A stretch of 64,000 bases of DNA from JACDAV01 sp964626755 (GCA_964626755.1 CAZVGO010000028.1:345631-409630); one strand, 5' to 3'; positions 1 through 8,334 are shown, counted from the stretch's first letter. Notes: a model not told the origin generated them from the sequence alone. Made by a program: numbers and translations.

Positions 1-495
1 CGACCGGAACATCGCTCGGGCGTACGGAACGGCGTTCTTCTCGCCCAGGAGATCCGTCCGGCCGACCGCCCCGACGAGGAGGGAGCCGCCGGTGAACAGC
101 AACAGCGGCTCCTCGGCCCGGGACGTGTCGGCCACCTCGTAGCTGACGTGCTCCGGAGTATGGCCCGGCGTCTCGAGGGCGGTGAGGCGCAGCTCGCCGA
201 GGTCGATGCTCTCGCCGTGACGCACGCCGCGGTGCTCGAAGGCGAGCTCCGCCCCCGCCCCGATCAAGTGGGCGGCCCCCGTCAGGGCGGCGAGATCGCG
301 ACCCCCGGAGACGTAGTCGTTGTGGAGATGGGTCTCGATCACGTGGGTGATCCGGACGCCGTCGACCTCGGCGGCTTCGAGGTAGATGTCGACGTCCCGC
401 CGGGGGTCCACGACGGCTGCCACGCCTGCGCCGTCGTCCGCGATCAGGGTCGACAGGTGGCCGAGGCCCGGGATGACGAACTGCCGGATCCGCAC
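1..495 (-). CDS. MBL-fold metallo-hydrolase (3' end cut by window)
   Basis: The 165 visible codons read leftward from a GTG at 495 and run off the window. The protein contains THLHNDYVSGG, a variant of the metallo-beta-lactamase HxHxDH metal motif, then a TPGHTPEHVSYE stretch with a further metal-ligand type His. Later comes LLFTGGSLLVGAVGRTDL, where the usual TGD aspartate is Gly. This pattern recalls the persulfide-dioxygenase/rhodanese-associated branch of the MBL fold, which acts on glutathione persulfide or related sulfur compounds. Any C-terminal rhodanese domain would lie outside the window. It diverges from the PqqD operon, with about 100 bp between the starts. Substrate is inferred only. 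Confidence 0.8.
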   Translation of the reverse strand, partial: MRIRQFVIPGLGHLSTLIADDGAGVAAVVDPRRDVDIYLEAAEVDGVRITHVIETHLHNDYVSGGRDLAALTGAAHLIGAGAELAFEHRGVRHGESIDLGELRLTALETPGHTPEHVSYEVADTSRAEEPLLLFTGGSLLVGAVGRTDLLGEKNAVPYARAMFRS

Positions 496-546
496 GAGCG
501 GGAGCCTACCATCAGGCTGACATGCGAACCGGGGATCGGGCCCCGT

Positions 547-552
547 TAGACT
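547..552 (+). promoter_or_regulatory. Candidate -10 box (TAGACT) of the PqqD/kinase operon
   Basis: TAGACT lies 46 bases before the GTG at 599. The same hexamer precedes the genes at 11454 and 16412. No good -35 is visible, so this rests on recurrence and position only. A GGGAGGG Shine-Dalgarno sits just before the GTG. Confidence 0.35.
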
Positions 553-598
553 ACGCTGCCCCAAATCAGGGTGAGACCGAGGCGAGGACGGGAGGGAC

Positions 599-1054
599 GT
601 GGCAGATCGGTATCGGGTGAACCAGCCCGCCGTCATCCACCAGACCATCGATGGCGAGACCGTCATCATCCATCTCGAGCGCGGGCTGTACTACAGCCTC
701 GACGCGACCGGTGCGCACGTCTGGGAGGGCCTCGCCGCGGGGCGCTCGTCGGCGGAGGTGATCGAACGGCTCGCCGGGCGCTTTCCTTCGGAACGAGCCG
801 AGGTCGGAGCCGCGGTGGACTCCCTGGTCGACCGTCTCCGCTCGGAGGAGCTCATCGTCCTGGACGGTGCCGACCGCGGCGACGGCGTGGCGATACCCAG
901 TGCAGTCCTTGACGAGGCGGCCGGGTCTCCTGGGGGCGCGACCTTCCAGCCACCCCGGCTGGAGCGCTTCGACGACCTCCAGGATCTGCTGCTCCTCGAC
1001 CCTATCCACGCGGTGGACGAGAGCGGGTGGCCCGAACGCCGCGAGAGCCCGTGA
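599..1054 (+). CDS. PqqD-family (RiPP recognition element) protein with lasso-leader-like C-terminal tail
   Basis: 151 aa from a GTG with a strong GGGAGGG ribosome site. Residues 1-90 match the PqqD/RRE fold: an N-terminal beta-strand region around TVIIHLERGLYYSLDATGAHVW, then helices. PqqD proteins bind leader peptides and hand them to modifying enzymes. After a linker, the tail (about 116-145) reads FQPPRLERF followed by an acidic, Leu-rich LLLLDPIHAVDESGWP segment. F116, P119 and L121 have the spacing of the lasso leader motif YxxPxL. The gene overlaps the downstream kinase by GTGA, so they are probably co-translated. PqqD-plus-HprK-like cassettes are known, but their product is not established. 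A role as fused chaperone and substrate is inference. Confidence 0.85.
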   Translation: MADRYRVNQPAVIHQTIDGETVIIHLERGLYYSLDATGAHVWEGLAAGRSSAEVIERLAGRFPSERAEVGAAVDSLVDRLRSEELIVLDGADRGDGVAIPSAVLDEAAGSPGGATFQPPRLERFDDLQDLLLLDPIHAVDESGWPERRESP

Positions 1055-2145
1055 CCGAGACCCGGCCCGGGATGCCCATGATCGCCAAGAGGCCGGTCGT
1101 TGCCGCGACAGGCGCGAACTGGTCGCGTTCGGAAGGGCTGGGCCGGCTCACCGATGCCTTTGCCCTGACTGCCCGGCGCACCGGGCAAGTCGAGCGGTCC
1201 TACTGCATCGGCGGTCACGCCGTCCGGATCCAGGCGGCCGGCGAGGCGGTCATGGGAGCCGTGCACCCGGCGCTTGCACACCTGGCCACGGATGACCAGC
1301 AGTCGCAGGACCTGTTGGTTCAACTCTGGGATAGCGCTTCGGCCGGGGTGCCCGTTCCCGAGCTGCCGCCTTCCGGCGACACCGACGGGGGCGGCGACCC
1401 GGCCGTCCAGTCCGCATACCACGCGGTCCCGCGGATCCTGTCGATCTACGACCGGATCGGGCGGCGGGCCGCGGTCTGGGTCCCGAACGCGGCGGAGGTG
1501 CCATCGAATGAGCTCGCGTCACCGCTGCGGACCCTGCTCCACTGGTGGTCCCGCGACCATGGGCTCCAATTCGTGCACGGCGGGGCCGTCGGGCTGGATG
1601 GTCGTGCTGTGCTCCTCGCAGGCCCCAGCGGTGCGGGCAAGTCCACGGCGGCCCTCGCATGCCTCCTCGGCGGGCTCGACTACCTGGGCGACGACTACGT
1701 GCTCGTTGGCGACGGCCCGCGACCGGAGGTGCACAGCCTCTACAGCGCGGGCAAGCTCCAGCCCGGGCACCTCGAGGCCTTCCCGCAACTGCGTCCGCTC
1801 ATCGAGAACGCCCACGAGCTGCCCGCGGAGAAGGCTGTCTGGTTTCTCCACCGGCACTTCCCCGAGCGGACGAAGACGTCCGCGCGAGCGGTCGCCGTGC
1901 TCGTTCCGCAGCTGACCGGCGACCGAGGAAGCACGATCGTCCCGCTCCGGCCGGCCGCCGCGCTGGCGGCGCTCGCGCCCAGCACGATCGTGCAGCTGTC
2001 GGGCGCCGACCAGGGTTCGCTGTCGGCGATCGGCGCGTTCCTCGGCCACGTTCCCAGCTTCCGGCTCAGGAGCGGCACGGACCTCGCCGCGCTCGCCCGG
2101 GTCGTCCGCCGCTTCCTGCTGGAGGCCCCCGAGGTGTCCGGGTGA
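1051..2145 (+). CDS. HprK-related P-loop kinase
   Basis: 364 aa starting at a GTG that overlaps the PqqD stop (GTGA). An alternative GTG at 1027 is less likely. Walker A is GPSGAGKST at residues 191-199, followed by YLGDDYVLV (about 211-219), as in HPr(Ser) kinase C-terminal domains. The N-terminal 150 residues match no domain I recognise. HprK homologues in lasso-peptide clusters (paeninodin type) phosphorylate a serine of the precursor. Elsewhere in 'HPr-rel-A' cassettes the substrate is unknown. No HPr gene is near, so the neighbouring PqqD protein or a distant peptide is the likelier substrate. The next gene starts inside its stop codon (GTGA). Confidence 0.82.
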   Translation: MTETRPGMPMIAKRPVVAATGANWSRSEGLGRLTDAFALTARRTGQVERSYCIGGHAVRIQAAGEAVMGAVHPALAHLATDDQQSQDLLVQLWDSASAGVPVPELPPSGDTDGGGDPAVQSAYHAVPRILSIYDRIGRRAAVWVPNAAEVPSNELASPLRTLLHWWSRDHGLQFVHGGAVGLDGRAVLLAGPSGAGKSTAALACLLGGLDYLGDDYVLVGDGPRPEVHSLYSAGKLQPGHLEAFPQLRPLIENAHELPAEKAVWFLHRHFPERTKTSARAVAVLVPQLTGDRGSTIVPLRPAAALAALAPSTIVQLSGADQGSLSAIGAFLGHVPSFRLRSGTDLAALARVVRRFLLEAPEVSG

Positions 2146-2891
2146 CGGGCCCGGCGTACACAGCCAGCGTCACGCTATCGCCGTCGTTCGAGCCGGGCCT
2201 CGTGAGCGTGATCGTGCCCGTCTTCGACGGGCAGCGCTGGCTTGATCAGGCCATCGGCTCCGTGCGGGCGCAGGGTTATCGGCCCATCGAGATCATTGCC
2301 GTGGACGACGGGTCGACGGATCGGAGCGCCGCCATCCTCGCGGGCTATCCGGACGTCCGCACGATCCGCCAGCCGAACGGCGGTTGCGCGGTAGCCCGCA
2401 ACCGCGGGATCGCGGAGTCACGGGGCGAGTTCGTCGCGTTCATCGACCAGGACGACCGCTGGGTGGCGGGCAAGCTGGCGCGACAAGTGGAGCTGCTCCG
2501 GGAGCACCCGGAGGTCGGGTACGCGCTCGGGCGACAATCGCTGTTCCTCGAGCCCGGCTGCCCGCTCCCGCCATGGTTCGGCGCGCGCTCGCAGTTGTTC
2601 GAGCGGCCGCACGTGGGCTTCCTGCCCGGCGCGATGCTCATCCGGCGGTCCACACTCGTTTCCATCGGGCTTTTCGACGAGGGCTACCGGATCGGGAGCG
2701 ACTCGGAGTGGCTCATCCGGGCGCGCGACGCCGGCGTGCCGATGGCCGTGGTGGACGACGTGGTGATCGAAAAGCGCATCCACGACACAAACCTGTCGTC
2801 TGCGCCCGCCAGCACCGACGAGCTGTTGCTGATGCTGGGGAGGTCCGTGCGCCGTCGCCGGGCGCCCGTCGGGGGAGCGGAAGCCTCGTGA
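2142..2891 (+). CDS. Family 2 glycosyltransferase (PqqD/kinase operon)
   Basis: 249 aa with a GT-A fold. VSVIVPVFDG opens the domain, DDGS is at about 55-58, the DXD-type IDQDD at about 101-105, and SDSEW at about 186-190. No membrane segment is evident, so it is probably cytosolic and uses a nucleotide sugar. Start GTG overlaps the kinase stop, and the stop overlaps the next gene, so it belongs to the same translationally coupled unit. The setting suggests it glycosylates whatever the PqqD/kinase pair handles, rather than the capsule. Acceptor and donor cannot be read from the sequence. Confidence 0.86.
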   Translation: MTGPAYTASVTLSPSFEPGLVSVIVPVFDGQRWLDQAIGSVRAQGYRPIEIIAVDDGSTDRSAAILAGYPDVRTIRQPNGGCAVARNRGIAESRGEFVAFIDQDDRWVAGKLARQVELLREHPEVGYALGRQSLFLEPGCPLPPWFGARSQLFERPHVGFLPGAMLIRRSTLVSIGLFDEGYRIGSDSEWLIRARDAGVPMAVVDDVVIEKRIHDTNLSSAPASTDELLLMLGRSVRRRRAPVGGAEAS

Positions 2892-3586
2892 CGGAGCGGT
2901 TCCTTGGCGAGGATGTGTCGGTAGTGATCCCGGTGCTCAACCACGCCGACCTTCTCGGCGAGGCCATCGACAGCGTTCTGGGGCAGTCGGAGCCGCCCGG
3001 CGAGCTGGTCGTCGTCGACGACGGATCCACGGACGGCCCCGGCGAGGTCGCCTCGGGCTACGGAGCGGCCGTCCGACTGATTCGGCAGGAAACCCAGGGG
3101 ATCAGCGGGGCGCGCAACACCGGCGTCATGGCGACTTCGAGGCCCCTGCTGGCCTTCCTCGACGCAGACGACCGCTGGACGGGGGACAAGCTTCGGCTCC
3201 AGTTGGACCTCATGACGGATGAGATCGACATGGTGAGCGGGTGGACCGCCCAGGTGCCGCAGGCGGAGTGGAATCGGGCGCTGCTTGAAGGACCCCCGCC
3301 AGGCTCGTGGCGGACCGGCACGGTGCCCGGAACGCTGCTCATCCGCAGGGGGCTCTTCCACGAAGTCGGGCCGTACGACCCGACGCTTCGTGCCGGAGAG
3401 GCGATCGATTGGCACGCGCGAGCCCTCGACCACGGTGCCCGAATCACGGTGCTGTCGCAGGTGGTGCTTCTGCGGCGGGTCCACACCGAGAGCCACGGGA
3501 CGCGGAACCGCGCGGCCTACGGGGACTACCTTTCCATGGCGCGGATGGCGATCCACCGGCGTCGGCGCCGGGAGTCCGGCCCGTGA
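2888..3586 (+). CDS. Second family 2 glycosyltransferase of the operon
   Basis: 232 aa starting at a GTG overlapping the previous stop. GT-A motifs are VSVVIPVLNHADLL, DDGS (44-47) and LDADD (91-95), followed by GEAIDWHARA where the catalytic-base region lies. It is related in layout to its neighbour at 2142-2891 but clearly diverged, so this is an old duplication or independent recruitment. No membrane anchor is seen. The C-terminus is Arg-rich (RRRRR). Donor and acceptor are unknown. Confidence 0.85.
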   Translation: MTERFLGEDVSVVIPVLNHADLLGEAIDSVLGQSEPPGELVVVDDGSTDGPGEVASGYGAAVRLIRQETQGISGARNTGVMATSRPLLAFLDADDRWTGDKLRLQLDLMTDEIDMVSGWTAQVPQAEWNRALLEGPPPGSWRTGTVPGTLLIRRGLFHEVGPYDPTLRAGEAIDWHARALDHGARITVLSQVVLLRRVHTESHGTRNRAAYGDYLSMARMAIHRRRRRESGP

Positions 3587-4764
3587 GCCGTCCCGGACAC
3601 TGGCCCTCGCCTGAGGGCCTGCAGGTACTGCGCATCGCGCTCCTCGAAGGCGAGCCGGTCGAGCGAGGGTGGCGGGGATTGCGACCACGCTTCGACCTCG
3701 ACAGGCTCGACGAAGGCTCCACCCGGCTCATCCCGTTGCTGGAACGGAACCTGCGCCGCCACGGACTGGAGAACCCCTGGTCCGACCGGATGCGAGGTGT
3801 CTATCGCTACTGGTGGGCGCACAACCAGTTGCTGCTCGGCCGGCTCGGCGTCCTGCTGCGGGCGCTCGACATGGAGGCTGTACCGACTCTGGTCCTGAAG
3901 GGGGTCGGGGTGTCCGCCAGGTACTACGGCGATGCCGGGCTTCGCCCCATGAATGACGCCGACCTGATGGTGCCGCGCACACGGGTACGGCAGGTCCTGG
4001 ACCTCTCTGCCGGTCTTGGTCTGACGCCCGAGGCGCGTGTGGACGAGCAGTTCATGCGGATGCGCCACGGGGTTTCCCTGCGCGACGCCGGGGGAAGCAC
4101 CATCGACCTGCACTGGGCCATCCACGAGGACGACTGCCGTCCAGGCATCGATGATCGGGCTTGGGAGACGGCCGTCCCGGTCGAGGTGGCAGGCGTCACC
4201 ACGCGGATGCTGGCACCCGCTCCCCTGCTCCTCCACGCGTGCGCCCACGGGTCCAAGTGGGCCGCCGACCCGGGGATCCGGTGGGTTGCGGACAGCACGC
4301 TCATCATCAGCGCCGGCGATATCGACTGGGACGCCCTGGTCCGCGAGGCACAGGAGCGCCGCTTTGTGGTGCGCGTCCGGTCGTGCCTGTCCTACCTCAG
4401 ATCCGCCCTGGGGGCGCCCGTCCCGGCGCATGTGCTCCAGCGTCTCGCCGAGGCCCCCGTGAGCTTGTTCGAACGGATCGAATACCAGGTCCGCGTGCGA
4501 CGGCATGAACGCCTCGGCGAGCTTCCCCGCTACTGGTTCGCTTACCTGCGCACGAGCGACGAAGGCCGCGGTCGGGACCCGCTGGCGTTCGGCCGGTACC
4601 TCCAGTACGCCTGGGGCCTCGAGTCCGTGCGGGCGGTACCCGCGGCGGCGGCGCGGCGAGCGATCGCCCGGCTGCTCGGGCAGGCCGTCCCCAACTACGC
4701 GCGGCGAGGTCCTCGTCGGAAAGCCGACGGCACTCTCACGGTCCCGCCCAGCCGAGGCGCGTGA
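3583..4764 (+). CDS. Nucleotidyltransferase-fold protein (NTP_transf_5-like)
   Basis: 393 aa from a GTG overlapping the upstream stop (GTGA). The key block is LVLKGVGVSARYY (about 103-115) then RPMNDADLMV (121-130), the signature of the NTP_transf_5 family with its metal-binding Asp pair. The second half carries a conserved-looking LHWAIHED stretch. Members occur in lasso and other RiPP clusters beside HprK-like kinases, where a homologue has been linked to extending a phosphorylated C-terminus. That parallel supports a tailoring role here but is inference. Its last 29 bp overlap the 3' end of the convergent lipoprotein gene. Confidence 0.8.
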   Translation: MSRPGHWPSPEGLQVLRIALLEGEPVERGWRGLRPRFDLDRLDEGSTRLIPLLERNLRRHGLENPWSDRMRGVYRYWWAHNQLLLGRLGVLLRALDMEAVPTLVLKGVGVSARYYGDAGLRPMNDADLMVPRTRVRQVLDLSAGLGLTPEARVDEQFMRMRHGVSLRDAGGSTIDLHWAIHEDDCRPGIDDRAWETAVPVEVAGVTTRMLAPAPLLLHACAHGSKWAADPGIRWVADSTLIISAGDIDWDALVREAQERRFVVRVRSCLSYLRSALGAPVPAHVLQRLAEAPVSLFERIEYQVRVRRHERLGELPRYWFAYLRTSDEGRGRDPLAFGRYLQYAWGLESVRAVPAAAARRAIARLLGQAVPNYARRGPRRKADGTLTVPPSRGA

Positions 4765-6103
4765 CGACGCCCTCGGTGAACCCAACGGCGTAGAGCGCGC
4801 CATCGGGACCTGCCTGGAGGTCCACCGTCGAGCCTGCGCGGGACCAGAAGAGGCGGACCCCCGCGGGATCGGGGCGGCCGTCGCCGCCTACCGGGGCAAG
4901 GTACGCGCACCCACGCGAGAGATCCGCAAAGGTGAGGGCACCTCGGTACGGCTCGGGCCAGGCGCTGGGTCCCAATGCGATCGCGGTGATTGACGAAGCC
5001 TCGGTGACGCAGCGATCCGAGGTGTTGACCTGCTCTCCCCACCGCAGAACGAACCATGGCTCGACGGCCAACTTTGGGTCGCGATCAAGCGCAGCACAGC
5101 GCGCGTCCGAGGCGAAGTTCGCTTGGCGGTCATGTCCTTCCCGACAGGGCCATCCAAAGTCGTCGACCTCTGAGTCGGTCGCATCCTCCACGACGTTGAT
5201 CTCTTCCCAGGTCTCCCAGCCAGGGTCTCCGATCCACAGTTCCGGAGTGCCCGGGCGGAACGCCATCCGAAAGGGGTTCCGGAGTCCGTAGGCCACGACA
5301 GTGACGCGGCCTGCCAGCCAGTCGGATGTCTCTTCGTGCCGAGCGACGGCCGCGAGGTCCGACGCCGCGAAACGCACGATTGCGCCGGTCCATTGACCTG
5401 GCGTCCGTTCCCGAGGGTTTGCCCGCGACGCAAACGCGCCGTCGTGGCAACGCTCGTCGGGCGGCAGCCAGGTGCCGTCGTCGGCCTCGAGCTCCGGGAC
5501 GCTCCCCTCGCCGGCCGCGGCATACAAGGCGCCGTCGGGGCCGAAGGCGAGGTCGTTCGGGGCGTGCGACCCATGGTGATGGCACCACGCCCGGACGAGG
5601 ACCGTTTCGGTCGCGACACCGTCCGGGCCGAACGCGATGCGCGACAGCACACCCGTCGAGACGCAGGTTCTCGTGGCACCGCCCGGACAGTTCGTCGCGT
5701 CGTCGTTCCAGACCGGATCGGCCGCGGACGGCGGGGCCGGATAGGTGTACAGCACGAACGCAGCCGCGTCATCTACCGGGTCTGGCGCCAGGCCGAGCAG
5801 GCCGCGGTTGTTGCGGCCGAAGACATGGTCGCTGAGGTCGGCCCTCAGCACCGGTGCACCATCGGAGAGTCGGTCGAATACCTTCACAACCCCCGACTGC
5901 TCCGCCACCCACGCCCGTCCGGTCGGTCCGAAACGAAGGGCCGTGGGCCGCTCGAGGCCGCGCAGGACGACCTCTGCGGTGAAGCCGGGCGGGACCGCGC
6001 TCTCGTCTCCGGGCGGCTCCATGCCGGTACTCGGCCGCGGCGTAGCGGCGCAACCGGCGAGCAGGAGCGCCAGCCCCGCGACTGCAAGCGCCCGGGCCGT
6101 CAT
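4736..6103 (-). CDS. Lipoprotein PQQ-dependent sugar dehydrogenase-like protein
   Basis: 455 aa with an N-terminal lipoprotein signal: hydrophobic core followed by LLAGC, lipidated Cys at 18. The mature part resembles the six-bladed glucose/sorbosone dehydrogenase (GSDH) propeller. It has ERPTALRFGPTGRAWVAE early, NDLAFGPDGALYAAAGEG in the middle, GLRNPFRMAFRPGTPELW and DFGWPCREG late. Such proteins bind PQQ and oxidise sugars outside the membrane, though many family members have no proven activity. Its 3' end overlaps the convergent nucleotidyltransferase gene by 29 bp. It ends a leftward gene run that begins near 11313. Confidence 0.85.
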   Translation of the reverse strand: MTARALAVAGLALLLAGCAATPRPSTGMEPPGDESAVPPGFTAEVVLRGLERPTALRFGPTGRAWVAEQSGVVKVFDRLSDGAPVLRADLSDHVFGRNNRGLLGLAPDPVDDAAAFVLYTYPAPPSAADPVWNDDATNCPGGATRTCVSTGVLSRIAFGPDGVATETVLVRAWCHHHGSHAPNDLAFGPDGALYAAAGEGSVPELEADDGTWLPPDERCHDGAFASRANPRERTPGQWTGAIVRFAASDLAAVARHEETSDWLAGRVTVVAYGLRNPFRMAFRPGTPELWIGDPGWETWEEINVVEDATDSEVDDFGWPCREGHDRQANFASDARCAALDRDPKLAVEPWFVLRWGEQVNTSDRCVTEASSITAIALGPSAWPEPYRGALTFADLSRGCAYLAPVGGDGRPDPAGVRLFWSRAGSTVDLQAGPDGALYAVGFTEGVVTRLGWAGP

Positions 6104-6113
6104 CCCGGATCGC

Positions 6114-7190
6114 TCAAGCCTGCACGGCGAGATCGACCTCGTGCCAGAAGCCCGTTATGGCGTCATCCCAACGGTACTGGCGCGCGACACCGGGTCCAAC
6201 ACGACGGAGACGGCGGCGGAGCTCCTCGTCCTCACGCAGCCTCGTCACGGCGTCGACGACCGCATCAGGATCTTCCGGATCGAACGTCAAGGCTGCTCCC
6301 TTCGTGACCTCCGCGAGCGCTCCCCGATTGGCGACGGCGGTCGGTACCCCAAGAAGCAACGCCTCCAGCGGCGGCTTCCCGGAGCCGTCTGCGAGGGCGG
6401 GGTGGACAAAGATGTCCGCATCCCGGATGAGTGCCATGAGCCGGGGCGCGGGCAGGTGGGCGATGAATTGAACGCGTCCAGCCAGACCCTCCTGCTCGAC
6501 CCGGCGCCGGAGAGCCAGGTCCTGGGTACCGCTCGGACCGTAGAGCACGAGATCGAGCTCCCCGCCGGCGCCGGCCCGCCAGGCATCGAGGAGCGCGCCG
6601 GCATTCCAGGCCGGCTGGGTTTGGCCGACGAAGAGGGCGTAGGGCCGCGGGTACTCGGTCCCCGGGTCGGGCGGCGGCAGGTGGTCGAGGCCCCAGGCGA
6701 TCGTCGTTACCTTTTCTGGCGGAACGTGCAGATGCTCCACGATGGTGTCCCGAACGTAATTCGAAGGCGCGATGATGCGGCTGGCCCGTCGTGCCGTGAC
6801 GCGGGCGAGAATCTCCGCCACCTGCCTGAAGCCGGGTTCATACAGGTGCGGCAACAACATGAAGTCGATGCCGTGGATGATGACCACCGATGGCTCTGGG
6901 AGCGTGACAGGGAGTGGCCCGGCCGGCGCGAACCACGCCGCGAACCCACCGCGGATCGACCGGAGCGGGCCGCCGAGCGTAAGCCAGCCGACGTCAAGGG
7001 CCAGATTCGTCCCCCGGCGGATCGGTGCGGGAAGGTTGTTCTGGCGCGAGAGGCGGGGCCATCCGTGGACGGCGACGACTTCCCATTCGTCGCGACGCCG
7101 CTCCGCCATCCGATTCAGGATCACGTCGGCATATACCGTGGTCCCACCGGGCGGATAGCGATGAATCCGCAGGTCGAAGCCCAGTCTCAC
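6114..7190 (-). CDS. GT-B (family 4) glycosyltransferase, tandem copy A
   Basis: 358 aa from a GTG at 7190, preceded by a GGGGGAGAGG ribosome site; longer readings start inside poor sequence. It begins LGFDLRIHRYPPGGTT, has YALFVGQTQP at the start of the donor domain, and ADIFVHPALADG...PPLEAL where family 4 enzymes have the ExxxxxxxE nucleotide-sugar site. It aligns without gaps along its whole length to the gene at 7210-8286, most residues being identical, so this is a recent tandem duplication. It probably adds a sugar to a lipid-linked intermediate on the cytosolic face. Specificity is unknown. Confidence 0.87.
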   Translation of the reverse strand: MRLGFDLRIHRYPPGGTTVYADVILNRMAERRRDEWEVVAVHGWPRLSRQNNLPAPIRRGTNLALDVGWLTLGGPLRSIRGGFAAWFAPAGPLPVTLPEPSVVIIHGIDFMLLPHLYEPGFRQVAEILARVTARRASRIIAPSNYVRDTIVEHLHVPPEKVTTIAWGLDHLPPPDPGTEYPRPYALFVGQTQPAWNAGALLDAWRAGAGGELDLVLYGPSGTQDLALRRRVEQEGLAGRVQFIAHLPAPRLMALIRDADIFVHPALADGSGKPPLEALLLGVPTAVANRGALAEVTKGAALTFDPEDPDAVVDAVTRLREDEELRRRLRRVGPGVARQYRWDDAITGFWHEVDLAVQA

Positions 7191-7209
7191 GCGAGATCCT
7201 CTCCCCCGC

Positions 7210-8286
7210 TCACGCGTCCAACGCGAGCTGCACCTCACGCCAGTAGCCGGTCACGGCGTCGTCCCAGCGATACCGGCGCGCCACCTCCGGTCCCTCGCGC
7301 CGGAGCCGTCGGCGGAGCTCGTCGTCCTCGCGGAGCCTCGTGACGACATCGACGAGGGCGTCGGGATCGTCCGGATCGAATGTCAGCGCTGCGCCCTTGG
7401 TGACCTCGACAAGGGCCCCTCGATTGGACACCGCGGTGGGGACCCCGAAGAGCATGGCCTCGAGGGGTGGCATTCCCCGACCATCGGCCAGCGCGGGGTA
7501 GAGGAAGATGTCCGCATCCCGGATCAGCGCCATCAGTCGTGGGGAAGGCAGGTGGCCCGTGAAGTACACGCGCTTGGCGAGACCTTCCTGCTCGACGCGC
7601 CCCCGGAGCCCCGGCTCGTCGCGACCGATAGGCCCGCTGATGACCAAATCCAGCTCTCCGCCGGCGCCCGACCGCCAGGCATCCAACAAGACGCCCACGT
7701 TCCACTCCGGTTGGGTCTGCCCGACAAAGAGAGCATATGGCCGTGGGTGCTGGTTGCGAGGGTCCGGAGCTGGAAGGTGGTCGAGGCCAAAGGGGATTGT
7801 CGTCACCTTTTCCGGCAGGACGCCCAGATGCTCAACGATCGTTCGCCGAGTGTAGTCGGACGGTGCGACGATCCGGCTGGCTCGTCGCGCCGTGACGCGT
7901 GCGAGGATCGCGGCGACGCGCCGGAAGCCAGGCTCGTACAGATGCGGCAGGAGCATGAAGTCGATGCCGTAGATGATGACGACCGAGGGCTGCCGCAGTG
8001 TGCATGGTAGCGGCCCTCCCGGTGCGAACCAGGCTCCGAATCTACCCCGGGCCGCCTCGGCCGGGCCGCCCAGCGTAAGCCACCCCAGGTCGAGTGCCAG
8101 GTTAGCGCCACGTCGGATCGGGGCGGGAAGCCTCGTCCGGCGGGGGAGGCGCGGCCATCCGGCGACGGGAACGACCTGCCACCCATCCGGACGTAGCTCC
8201 GCCATCCGACCCAGTATCCAGTCGGCATAGGAAGTAGTCCCGCCCGGCGGGTAGCGATGGATACGCAGGTCGAAGCCCAATCTCAA
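7210..8286 (-). CDS. GT-B (family 4) glycosyltransferase, tandem copy B
   Basis: 358 aa when started at a TTG at 8286, which has AGAGGA about nine bases upstream and gives exactly the length and N-terminus (RLGFDLRIHRYPPGGTT) of its paralogue. An ATG at 8322 would add 12 residues but has poor ribosome-site spacing. Motifs mirror copy A: YALFVGQTQP, then ADIFLYPALADGRGMPPLEA at the donor site. Nineteen bases separate the two copies. Differences cluster in the N-terminal acceptor half, so the copies may now use different acceptors. Confidence 0.86.
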   Translation of the reverse strand: MRLGFDLRIHRYPPGGTTSYADWILGRMAELRPDGWQVVPVAGWPRLPRRTRLPAPIRRGANLALDLGWLTLGGPAEAARGRFGAWFAPGGPLPCTLRQPSVVIIYGIDFMLLPHLYEPGFRRVAAILARVTARRASRIVAPSDYTRRTIVEHLGVLPEKVTTIPFGLDHLPAPDPRNQHPRPYALFVGQTQPEWNVGVLLDAWRSGAGGELDLVISGPIGRDEPGLRGRVEQEGLAKRVYFTGHLPSPRLMALIRDADIFLYPALADGRGMPPLEAMLFGVPTAVSNRGALVEVTKGAALTFDPDDPDALVDVVTRLREDDELRRRLRREGPEVARRYRWDDAVTGYWREVQLALDA

Positions 8287-8334
8287 GCCCGGTCTTCCTC
8301 TGACGCGTCCACTCTCGATCATCCCCTCAGCGCC

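Noticed and set aside
1027..1050. GTG 1027 as start of the HprK-like kinase
   Set aside because: It would overlap the PqqD gene by 28 bp. GTG 1051 gives the GTGA overlap used by every other gene of the operon.
8287..8322. ATG 8322 as start of tandem GT4 copy B
   Set aside because: The ribosome site is too close, and the 12 extra residues have no counterpart in copy A. TTG 8286 gives the same N-terminus and length. Not excluded.
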